DNA from: Chloroflexota bacterium
GTDB taxonomy: Bacteria > Chloroflexota > Anaerolineae > Anaerolineales > UBA11579
Assembly: GCA_003250455.1 (NCBI GenBank)
Contig: QKGK01000192.1
Location: 1-5,379, forward strand
DNA length: 5,379 nt
Direction: 5' to 3'
Within the stretch, counting starts at the first letter, position 1, and each line of letters starts with the position of its first letter. Below the pieces are notes generated by a model. That model worked only from the letters and a program-made list of their open reading frames with translations. It searched no databases and was not told where the DNA came from. Shown here piece by piece: positions 1-5,347 of this stretch. The position numbers and the translations under genes were made by a program.

Positions 1-82
1 AAATCGCACAGCCGTGGAGATTACAAAAAGATATTTAAACGCGTTTTGTCGATAATGGAATTATAGTCCAGAAATCGGGCAA
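1..82. other. No gene seen; imperfect palindrome at 50-88
   Basis: This left edge carries no supported gene on either strand. It holds an imperfect palindrome: CGATAAT at 50-56 pairs with ATTATCG at 82-88, and an inner TGGA/TCCA pair lies at 56-59 and 67-70. A TATAAT on the minus strand (60-65) has no convincing -35 partner. The outer right arm overlaps the stop of the short remnant frame, so it might be a leftover 3' hairpin, but it has no T run and I do not call it a terminator. Confidence 0.3.
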
Positions 83-178
83 TTATCGCAGCCCCAGCTT
101 CTTCCCCTGTGAAAGGATATGGACCGCTTCCAGCCAGGCGCGCCATTCGGTGCGGTCTTTCACTTCAATGGTCTGCAT
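83..178 (-). pseudogene. N-terminal remnant of a YdeI/OmpD-associated-like gene
   Basis: This 31-codon frame starts with ATG 2 nt after the TAA of the acetyltransferase gene (TAAATATG), so it would be read by translational coupling; a weak AGGT lies just before the start. The first 18 residues (MQTIEVKDRTEWRAWLEA) resemble the opening of YdeI/OmpD-associated family proteins, where an (E/Q)WRAWLE segment is typical. After that the family's expected H-x-x-x-E-(I/V)-W-L-like continuation is absent and the frame ends at TAA (83-85). The other two forward frames do not recover the family either. Full-length members are several times longer, so this is best read as a truncated remnant cut by a deletion or rearrangement. 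The family match is from memory of the motif, not a search. It could also be a chance short ORF. Confidence 0.45.
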
Positions 179-180
179 AT

Positions 181-819
181 TTACCTGATCAAACAAAAAT
201 CCGGATTGTGAAGATAGCCCTGAATCAACTGGAAATAGCGGCCAATGTGCAGACCGTCCATCAGGGCATGGTGGCCCTGGACACTGAGCGGCATTTTGAG
301 TCGATTCCCTTCCTGGAAGTATTTACCCCAGGCAAAACGGGGGATCGAATCCACCGGCTGGTTGAGCGGGTGAGTGAAGCTGGTGAAGGAAACCCAGGGA
401 ATTGCCGACATGAACAGCTGGTCATCCTGGTCGGTGTCATCCCTGATCCAGGGATCCTCCCGGACCAGATCGATCTGCTTCTGAGCGTTATGTGCAAATT
501 TGGTAAAGTCTTGCGAATAATTGAAAGCACAAAAACTGAAGAGATCGTTTTCTACCAGAATGGTGCAGGACGGGTGAACGATCTCATGCTCGATCACCTG
601 GTCTCCTCGAATACGCTGGCGAAATTCGGGGATGGCGTTGGCAGTTTTGGTGACCAGATAAATGAGGCAAACGGTGAAGGATGACCCGCACTCCCGCACG
701 GCTTGTCTGAATTCGGTGATATCTACATTGGCGCACATGTTGAAGTGAGGGCTGCTCCAGTCGCGGAACATGGTGAAATGCTGGCGCCGCGACCAGGCAG
801 ACTGGTCAATCACACGCAT
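181..819 (-). CDS. CatA-type (chloramphenicol) O-acetyltransferase
   Basis: This 212-residue protein belongs to the type A chloramphenicol acetyltransferase family, cytosolic enzymes (trimers in studied members) that move an acetyl group from acetyl-CoA to a hydroxyl. Its length is close to the family's usual 210-220. The catalytic signature HHALMDGLH is at residues 183-191: His184 would be the general base and Asp188 its structural partner. The PWVSFTSF block (141-148) carries the serine (probably Ser147) that corresponds to the transition-state serine, and MPLSVQGHH (176-184) matches the family's pre-active-site strand. The N-terminal WSRRQHF segment (9-15) supplies the Arg expected to contact the Asp. 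The ATG start is supported by a strong AGGAGG 6 nt upstream. It lies downstream of the SRPBCC gene on the same strand. The family is clear, but chromosomal members often have unknown substrates, so chloramphenicol resistance is not established. Confidence 0.9.
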   Translation of the reverse strand: MRVIDQSAWSRRQHFTMFRDWSSPHFNMCANVDITEFRQAVRECGSSFTVCLIYLVTKTANAIPEFRQRIRGDQVIEHEIVHPSCTILVENDLFSFCAFNYSQDFTKFAHNAQKQIDLVREDPWIRDDTDQDDQLFMSAIPWVSFTSFTHPLNQPVDSIPRFAWGKYFQEGNRLKMPLSVQGHHALMDGLHIGRYFQLIQGYLHNPDFCLIR

Positions 820-841
820 GGGCCACCTCCTCGGTAGTCAT
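806..841 (-). other. Short upstream ORF overlapping the CatA-like start
   Basis: An ATG at 841 opens a frame encoding MTTEEVAHACD with stop TGA at 806-808. It has its own weak AAGG site 8 nt upstream (850-853), runs through the strong AGGAGG of the acetyltransferase and overlaps its first codons out of frame. Ribosomes on this frame would cover the downstream start. Inducible cat genes of Gram-positive bacteria are known to use leader peptides, but those lie upstream of a sequestered ribosome binding site, and I see no sequestering stem here. This may be chance. Confidence 0.2.
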
Positions 842-971
842 TTTGGTAACCTTATGATACAGCAAATTTTCGAAATAAAACCTTACAGGATGGTCATCAG
901 CATATTCGCAAGACACTCATAGAAAGGTTCCCGTGATATTGAAGAAATCAGGTACTTCGCTGGCTTAAACT
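820..971. other. Intergenic gap between SRPBCC and CatA-like genes
   Basis: This 152-bp AT-rich gap separates two genes on the minus strand. I see no clear terminator. A minus-strand TATCAT (854-859) could be a -10 box for the acetyltransferase gene, but the hexamer 17 bp upstream (GGTTTT) is a poor -35. A small palindrome TTTCGAAA lies at 868-875. The gap is wide enough that the two genes may be transcribed separately. Confidence 0.3.
826..831 (-). promoter_or_regulatory. Ribosome binding site of the CatA-like gene
   Basis: On the minus strand AGGAGG lies 6 nt (TGGCCC) before the ATG at 819, a near-ideal Shine-Dalgarno site that fixes this start. The site sits inside a 12-codon overlapping frame (806-841). 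Confidence 0.8.
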
Positions 972-1403
972 TTATCCTTCCAGATGGGCTTTCAGCATTT
1001 TGAAATTCTTTTCAAACTGGCCTTCAAGCCGCTTCTTTAAAATCCCTTCAGCCATCTTAAAAAAGCCACTTGCTTCACCCTCGCCACTGAAGGTCACCAG
1101 CGTCCCGCCATTCAGTGGCTCAAAGGTCACGCAAGTTTTGTTTTGTATGGGACCGGATATTGACTTATAGCAAAACCGGTGAGGTGGATCGTAGTCGATC
1201 ACCTCAAACTCAATATCCATTTCCCGGCCCACGATTTTGGATACGTTTCGCCAGGTTGAGCCCACGCCCATAGGACTCTCAGATGTGAATTCGGCCAGCA
1301 CAACGCCTTCTTGCCATTGGGCGGCGTTGGCGGGCTCAAATACGAAAGCGAAGACGTCGTCAGGCGCTCGATCAATGAACACGTTGTTCTCAATGGAAAT
1401 CAT
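972..1403 (-). CDS. SRPBCC (START/polyketide cyclase-like) family protein
   Basis: This 143-residue soluble protein looks like a single SRPBCC-fold domain, a helix-grip fold with a deep hydrophobic pocket that binds lipids or small hydrophobic ligands. Typical pieces are the first strand (ISIENNVFIDRAPDDVFAFV, residues 2-21), a PANAAQW segment (24-30), a conserved middle block PPHRFCY (about residues 73-79), strands near NGGTLVTFSGEG, and a long C-terminal helix ending in LKAHLEG. The length fits one complete domain. A TTG at 1436 would add 11 residues, but I prefer ATG 1403: it has AGAGG 5 nt upstream (1409-1413), and the predicted transcript start lies near 1434, downstream of that TTG. No catalytic residues can be assigned, so the ligand is unknown. 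Such proteins are often annotated as polyketide cyclase/dehydrase, which overstates what is known. Confidence 0.8.
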   Translation of the reverse strand: MISIENNVFIDRAPDDVFAFVFEPANAAQWQEGVVLAEFTSESPMGVGSTWRNVSKIVGREMDIEFEVIDYDPPHRFCYKSISGPIQNKTCVTFEPLNGGTLVTFSGEGEASGFFKMAEGILKKRLEGQFEKNFKMLKAHLEG

Positions 1404-1440
1404 ATTTACCTCTTTTTTCACATAGGAAATTCTCAAACTA

Positions 1441-1469
1441 ATCTTACAATTAAAGCCAGATTACTCCAA
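1441..1469 (-). promoter_or_regulatory. Candidate sigma70-like promoter of the SRPBCC gene
   Basis: On the minus strand TTGGAG (1464-1469) and TAAGAT (1441-1446) are separated by exactly 17 bp. Transcription would begin near 1434, giving a leader of about 30 nt to ATG 1403. The -10 is reasonable, while the -35 keeps only the TTG of the consensus. Confidence 0.4.
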
Positions 1470-1526
1470 ATTAATCCTGCTACCGCTCTGGATCTATCCG
1501 GATTAAGATGAGTATCCCGGGGGAAA

Positions 1527-1542
1527 GATTCGGACGATGACC
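1527..1542 (+). repeat. Repeat module copy 1 (GATTCGGACGATGACC)
   Basis: The 13-mer GATTCGGACGATG is identical to bases 5235-5247, and the copy near the window end has GATTCGGA then TGACC (3 nt shorter). It is preceded by a CCCGGGGG run (1516-1523), as the downstream copies are preceded by a C-run/G-run pair. It lies in the same orientation upstream of the cyclase gene, so that gene is flanked by copies. GGGTACCC, a perfect 8-bp palindrome, follows at 1545-1552. Confidence 0.6.
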
Positions 1543-1560
1543 AGGGGTACCCAAATATTT

Positions 1561-1569
1561 TGATATAAT
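1561..1569 (+). promoter_or_regulatory. Extended -10 promoter of the cyclase/ATPase gene
   Basis: TGATATAAT is a perfect extended -10 element (TGn followed by TATAAT at 1564-1569). The position 17 bp upstream (CCAGGG) has no -35 likeness, which is tolerated for extended -10 promoters. Transcription would start near 1576 and leave a leader of about 100 nt before the ATG at 1675. The palindrome GGGTACCC (1545-1552) sits just upstream and could be a regulator site, but this is speculative. Confidence 0.5.
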
Positions 1570-1674
1570 GGATACAATATCTCTCCATTCTAATCGTCTA
1601 TCCTAAAATTCAATGTTCATTCAATCCTGCCTTGAGAGGACACCTTTGGTATACGCGCGGGAAAGGAACCACCA

Positions 1675-4600
1675 ATGGACGAACGCCAGCAGCTTGAGCA
1701 GGCAATTGCAGTACAGGAATCACTGCGCGGGACGCTCGATGATGCGATCATCGATGCGACCACTGCTGCACTGAAAGAAAAGCTGGCCGCACTTGTATCC
1801 GCAGAACAGCACCAGCGTAAACTGGCTACCATCCTGTTCATGGATATCGTGGAATCCACCACCTTGACCAGCAACCTGGACCCTGAAGAACAGATGAGCA
1901 TCATCGACCCGGTGCTCTCGCGAATGGCGGCAAAGATCACAGAGCATGGGGGGCATATTTCCCGCTTCCAGGGGGACGGCTTTAAAGCCGTATTTGGCCT
2001 GCCAATGGCACGCGAAAACGACCCGGAGCAAGCCATTCGGGCGGGGCTGGCGATCCAGTCTGAGGCTGCCCTGATTGCAGAAGAACTGGAAAAGGAACAC
2101 GGCCTTACCAACTTCCAGGTGCGGGTGGGGATCACCACCGGTTTGATCTTTTCCGGTGGGCTGACCGAGGGGGAAGATACCGTAAAAGGGCAGACCGTCA
2201 ACCTGGCAGCCAGGCTGGAAAGCGCCGCACATCCGGGGACAGTGCTGATCTCATACGAGTGCTTCAAACACGTGCGCGGCATCTTTGACTTCGAACCCCT
2301 GGAGCCCATCCAGGCAAAAGGATTTGCGGAACCGATCCAGGTGTACCGGGTGCTGCGGGCGAAAGAACGCCCCTTCTACCGGGGGATGCGCGGGGTGGAA
2401 GGCGTCGAGACGCAAATGGTGGGGAGGGAGATCGAATTCAAGCAGCTGCAAAATTCCCTGATGGATGTGGTTGACCTGGGCGAGATGCAGATGCTGACGG
2501 TAGTGGGCGAAGCAGGGCTGGGCAAGTCCCGCATGCTGTACGAGTTTGAGAATTGGGTTGACTTGCTGCCGGAGCGGGTCTGGCTGTATAAGGGACGCGC
2601 CAGGCTGGAGACTCAGGGAATCCCTTACGGGCTGTTGCGCGACCTGTTCGCCAACCGGTTTGACATCCGGGACAACGACAGCGCTCAAACCGTGCGGGAC
2701 AAGCTGATAGCCGGATTCGGAGCTGCTTTTGACGGGGATGCCAGCAGCGAAAAAAAGGTGCATTTCCTCGGACATCTGCTGGGATACGACTTCCCGGACA
2801 GCCTTCATCTGGCTGATTTCCTGGAGCACCCCAACCAGCTTAGAGAACAGGCGTTTTATTATTTGTCCGAATTTTTTCAATTGCTCACTGAAGGAAGTCC
2901 TGTGATGGTGCTTCTGGAGGATATGCACTGGGCAGATGAAGCCTCGCTGGACGCGATCAATCAACTGTCCGTCAATTTATTGACGCAGCCGGTCTTCATC
3001 CTGGCGACCGCCCGGCATACCTTACTGGAGCGTCGGCCGCATTGGGGCGAGGGACAGAACTTCCACCAGCTGATCTTTTTCAGACCGCTCTCGAAACGGG
3101 AGAGCCGGCGGCTGATAGCCGAGGTGCTGCAGCGGGTGGAGGATGTTCCTGAATCTCTAATAGAACTGGTGGTCAGCAACGCCGAAGGCAATCCCTTCTA
3201 TATCGAAGAGCTGATCAAGATGCTGGTGGAAGATGGCGTCATCGTCCGGGAGAACCCGCACTGGCGGGTGGAGGCTGGCCGCCTGGAGCAGGTGCACGTC
3301 CCTTCCACCCTGACCGGCGTGCTGCAGGCCCGCCTGGACGGGCTGCCCCCGGAAGAGCGCAAAATCCTGCAGAGCGCTTCGGTGATCGGGCGCGTGTTTT
3401 GGGACCAGATCCTGGACTATATCAATGGCTCATTAGAAGAGACGATTACAGACAAGAAGATCATTGACGTACTCGATGATCTGCGTTCGAAAGAGCTGGT
3501 CTTCCGGCGGGAGACTTCCACCTTTGCCGAGGCGCGCGAGCACATCTTCAAGCACGCCCTGCTGCGGGATGTGACCTACGAGAGCGTGCTGCTGCGTGTG
3601 CGGCAGGCCTATCACGCCCTGGTGGCGGACTGGCTGATCGAGCACGCCGGCGGACGGGTAGGAGAGTTCACCGGGATGATCGCCGATCACCTGGAACTGG
3701 CAGGCAGGAATACCCAGGCGTGCCAATATTTGCTGGAAGCGGGAAAGCAAGCCGCCGGCAAATTTGCCAATGAGGAAGCGATCCGCTATTTCACCCGGGC
3801 ATTGACGTTAACGTCAAAAACCGATCTCGAAGGACGGTATGAAATTCTGCTGGAAAGAGAAAAAATCTATGACCTGATCGGCAGTCGGGAAGTGCAGGAA
3901 GCGGATATCAACGCCTTGAAGACCCTGGCGGAAGAAATAGGAGTTGGCGCAAAACAGGCGGAAGCTTTGCTGCAGGAAGCCAGATTCGCAGAATTAACAG
4001 GCGATTATGCCCGCAGCCTGGAGGCGGCCAAAAGCGCCGTGATCTATGCCAGGGATTCCGATAATTTGGAACTGGAGGGGGGTGGGCAGCTTGCCTGGGG
4101 GCGAGCACTGTGGCGGCAAGGCGAATTGGATCAGGCAAAGGATCGGGGAACAAAAGCGCTTGAACTCGCCCGTAAAGCAGATGCCCAGCAATTGGTGGGT
4201 GATACCTTGCGCCTGATGGGAATTCTTATGGAAAAAGACGATTTTGAAGCCTCTATACGTAATCATCAGGAAATATTAACGATCTATCAGAACCTTGGCG
4301 ATCGGATCGGTGAAAGTCTTGCCCTGAACAACCTTGCCATCCTATATGACAATCACTTCGATCTTGATCAGGCGTTAGCGTTTTATCAGGAAGGGCTGGC
4401 TATATGCCAACAAATAGGGTTTAAAGAGTTAGAAGGTCTTTTACTAGCCAACAGTGGGAATCTATATTATAGATTAGGTTTATATCCAAAAGGGTTGGAA
4501 AATTACAAACATGCATTGGAAATATACCGGCAGGTCAGGTCTCCTTCTGGTATTGCACAGGCTTTATGGAATTTAGGAAGTATATACTTCATAGAAAAGA

Positions 4601-5136
4601 ATTATGAGAAAGTAAATACCTACGCGGATGAGGGCTTGCCGGCCGCAAGATTATTGGGAAATCTGGACCTAGAGGGTGGATTTTTATGGCTACTATTTCA
4701 GTTGCACATCGGATTGGAAAACTGGAAGGAAATTGATCGGCTGCAAAAAACAATTGAAGACCTGATGCAAAAAACGGGTTGGCAACCCAGGAAGAAATAT
4801 GTATGGGAAGCCTGGGCGAAATTGTACATAAAAAAGGGAATGCCTAGGCAGGCGGTTGAACAGGTCGATCTGATTTTGGAAGATCAGGAATCCAATGGGA
4901 TTGAAAACGACGTACCAGGTGTTGAATTTTACCCGCTTTATACCTGCTGTCAGGTATTGCTTGCCTGTGATGATCCGCGGGCCGGTCAGGTGATTGAAAC
5001 TGCTTATTCTTTGGTGCAGGAGTACGCCGCGAAAATTCAGAATGTGGAATTCCGCGAGTCTTTCCTTAACAATGTTCCCTGGAATAGAGGAATCATTGAG
5101 CTGTGGGAAGCGGGTGACCGGGAGAGGCGGTCATAG
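1675..5136 (+). CDS. Class III nucleotide cyclase–AAA/STAND ATPase–TPR protein
   Basis: This 1153-residue protein joins a second-messenger cyclase to an ATPase and protein-interaction repeats. AAAGGA (1662-1667) lies 7 nt before the ATG. Residues 1-48 are a helical, Gln/Leu-rich lead-in. The class III cyclase domain spans about 50-228: metal-binding Asp57 (FMDIVEST) and Asp101 (FQGDGF), transition-state Asn176 and Arg180 (NLAAR), and probable phosphate-contact Lys215. By alignment to Mycobacterium Rv1625c, the base-selecting Lys/Asp positions are Arg97 and Thr169, so ATP versus GTP use is uncertain. A P-loop module covers about 248-530: Walker A GEAGLGKS (278-285), Walker B VMVLLED (410-416) followed by MHWADE, sensor-like ILATAR (442-447), and GNPFYIEEL (505-513), a signature of AAA_16/MalT-like STAND ATPases. 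A probable winged helix lies at 540-640. From about 759 to 1036 seven TPR-like repeats recur every 39-40 residues. There is no signal peptide or membrane segment, so it is cytosolic. It probably acts as a ligand- or partner-gated cyclase; the signal is unknown. Confidence 0.92.
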   Translation: MDERQQLEQAIAVQESLRGTLDDAIIDATTAALKEKLAALVSAEQHQRKLATILFMDIVESTTLTSNLDPEEQMSIIDPVLSRMAAKITEHGGHISRFQGDGFKAVFGLPMARENDPEQAIRAGLAIQSEAALIAEELEKEHGLTNFQVRVGITTGLIFSGGLTEGEDTVKGQTVNLAARLESAAHPGTVLISYECFKHVRGIFDFEPLEPIQAKGFAEPIQVYRVLRAKERPFYRGMRGVEGVETQMVGREIEFKQLQNSLMDVVDLGEMQMLTVVGEAGLGKSRMLYEFENWVDLLPERVWLYKGRARLETQGIPYGLLRDLFANRFDIRDNDSAQTVRDKLIAGFGAAFDGDASSEKKVHFLGHLLGYDFPDSLHLADFLEHPNQLREQAFYYLSEFFQLLTEGSPVMVLLEDMHWADEASLDAINQLSVNLLTQPVFILATARHTLLERRPHWGEGQNFHQLIFFRPLSKRESRRLIAEVLQRVEDVPESLIELVVSNAEGNPFYIEELIKMLVEDGVIVRENPHWRVEAGRLEQVHVPSTLTGVLQARLDGLPPEERKILQSASVIGRVFWDQILDYINGSLEETITDKKIIDVLDDLRSKELVFRRETSTFAEAREHIFKHALLRDVTYESVLLRVRQAYHALVADWLIEHAGGRVGEFTGMIADHLELAGRNTQACQYLLEAGKQAAGKFANEEAIRYFTRALTLTSKTDLEGRYEILLEREKIYDLIGSREVQEADINALKTLAEEIGVGAKQAEALLQEARFAELTGDYARSLEAAKSAVIYARDSDNLELEGGGQLAWGRALWRQGELDQAKDRGTKALELARKADAQQLVGDTLRLMGILMEKDDFEASIRNHQEILTIYQNLGDRIGESLALNNLAILYDNHFDLDQALAFYQEGLAICQQIGFKELEGLLLANSGNLYYRLGLYPKGLENYKHALEIYRQVRSPSGIAQALWNLGSIYFIEKNYEKVNTYADEGLPAARLLGNLDLEGGFLWLLFQLHIGLENWKEIDRLQKTIEDLMQKTGWQPRKKYVWEAWAKLYIKKGMPRQAVEQVDLILEDQESNGIENDVPGVEFYPLYTCCQVLLACDDPRAGQVIETAYSLVQEYAAKIQNVEFRESFLNNVPWNRGIIELWEAGDRERRS

Positions 5137-5165
5137 GGAAAATGATGACCGCCCTTGGCGGTCAT
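5115..5165 (+). repeat. Tandem hairpin duplication across the stop codon
   Basis: TGACCG occurs at 5115-5120 and 5146-5151, and GGCGGTCAT at 5126-5134 and 5157-5165. Both pairs are offset by exactly 31 bp, so this is a diverged tandem duplication of a hairpin unit. The second copy is a perfect 9-bp stem (ATGACCGCC, 5145-5153, with 5157-5165) around a CTT loop. The first copy overlaps the final codons and TAG stop (5134-5136) of the cyclase gene. The middle arm (5145-5153) can pair with either flanking GGCGGTCAT, so two structures exclude each other. Confidence 0.7.
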
Positions 5166-5168
5166 TTA

Positions 5169-5189
5169 AGCGTTTGCTGCGCAAACGCT
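5169..5189 (+). repeat. Perfect 9-bp hairpin (AGCGTTTGC / GCAAACGCT)
   Basis: The arms at 5169-5177 and 5181-5189 are exact reverse complements around a TGC loop. It begins only 3 nt after the preceding hairpin and has the same 21-nt size (9-bp stem, 3-nt loop) with an unrelated stem sequence. No T run follows, so it is not itself a standard terminator. Confidence 0.7.
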
Positions 5190-5195
5190 ACTTCG

Positions 5196-5218
5196 AGTTG
5201 GGCTAGCCGAACTTTTTT
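5196..5218 (+). terminator. Terminator-like hairpin with T6 tail
   Basis: AGTT (5196-5199) pairs with AACT (5210-5213) around the palindrome GGCTAGCC (5201-5208), with one G-G mismatch (5200/5209). A run of six T (5213-5218) follows directly. The stem is short and interrupted, so this is a moderate candidate for ending the cyclase transcript about 80 nt past its stop. Confidence 0.45.
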
Positions 5219-5250
5219 GGTTCCCCACGGTGGGGATTCGGACGATGGCT
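5213..5250 (+). repeat. Repeat module copy 2
   Basis: The module reads TTTTTTGGTTCCCC, then ACGGT and a G run, then GATTCGGACGATG (5235-5247). It contains a small hairpin TCCCCA/TGGGGA (5222-5227 and 5231-5236, loop CGG). It aligns with 5342-5375, which shares TTTTTTGGT(A)CCCC and GATTCGGA, and its 13-mer core equals that at 1527-1539. The GATTCGGA cores of copies 2 and 3 start 128 bp apart. Confidence 0.6.
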
Positions 5251-5262
5251 TTCAGCCATCGT
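5242..5262 (+). repeat. Perfect 9-bp hairpin (ACGATGGCT / AGCCATCGT)
   Basis: Arms at 5242-5250 and 5254-5262 pair fully around a TTC loop. The left arm grows directly out of the repeat core GATTCGGACGATG, so the module appears to consist of a constant head plus a hairpin whose stem varies between copies. Confidence 0.7.
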
Positions 5263-5264
5263 AG

Positions 5265-5291
5265 GGAGAATGCAAAAAGCATGCATTCTCC
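5265..5291 (+). repeat. 9-bp hairpin (GGAGAATGC / GCATTCTCC)
   Basis: Arms at 5265-5273 and 5283-5291 are exact reverse complements around a 9-nt loop (AAAAAGCAT). An alternative smaller hairpin pairs ATGC (5270-5273) with GCAT (5279-5282) around AAAAA. It follows the previous hairpin after 2 nt. Confidence 0.65.
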
Positions 5292-5313
5292 ACTTCGAAA
5301 TCGTGCTATACCG

Positions 5314-5347
5314 AAAAAAACACCCAGCGAATGCTGGGTGTTTTTTT
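5314..5347. terminator. Strong bidirectional intrinsic terminator
   Basis: A run of seven A (5314-5320) leads into CACCCAGC (5321-5328), loop GAAT, GCTGGGTG (5333-5340) and seven T (5341-5347). The whole forms a 15-bp stem with a GC-rich 8-bp core. Because the A run mirrors the T run, it should stop transcription in both directions: that of the cyclase gene from the left and that of any minus-strand gene to the right of the window. Confidence 0.85.

Noticed and set aside
53..147. Frameshifted continuation of the YdeI-like gene (MARLAGSG... frame, 41 codons)
   Set aside because: The shifted frame is open to TAA at 53-55, but its translation does not resemble the rest of the YdeI family, so a simple frameshift does not explain the truncation.
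109..684. 191-codon plus-strand open frame
   Set aside because: It is antisense to the CatA-like gene, whose active-site motifs and ribosome binding site make the minus strand the coding one. Its translation shows no family motif.
1401..1436. TTG start at 1436 for the SRPBCC gene
   Set aside because: ATG 1403 has a better ribosome binding site, begins at the usual first strand of the domain, and the predicted transcript starts downstream of the TTG.
1617..2309. 230-codon minus-strand open frame
   Set aside because: It is a shadow of the cyclase domain: Ser/Arg-rich low-complexity translation with no motif.
2251..2964. 237-codon minus-strand open frame
   Set aside because: It is antisense to the ATPase region with its clear Walker motifs; the His/Gln/Pro-rich translation is typical of a shadow frame.
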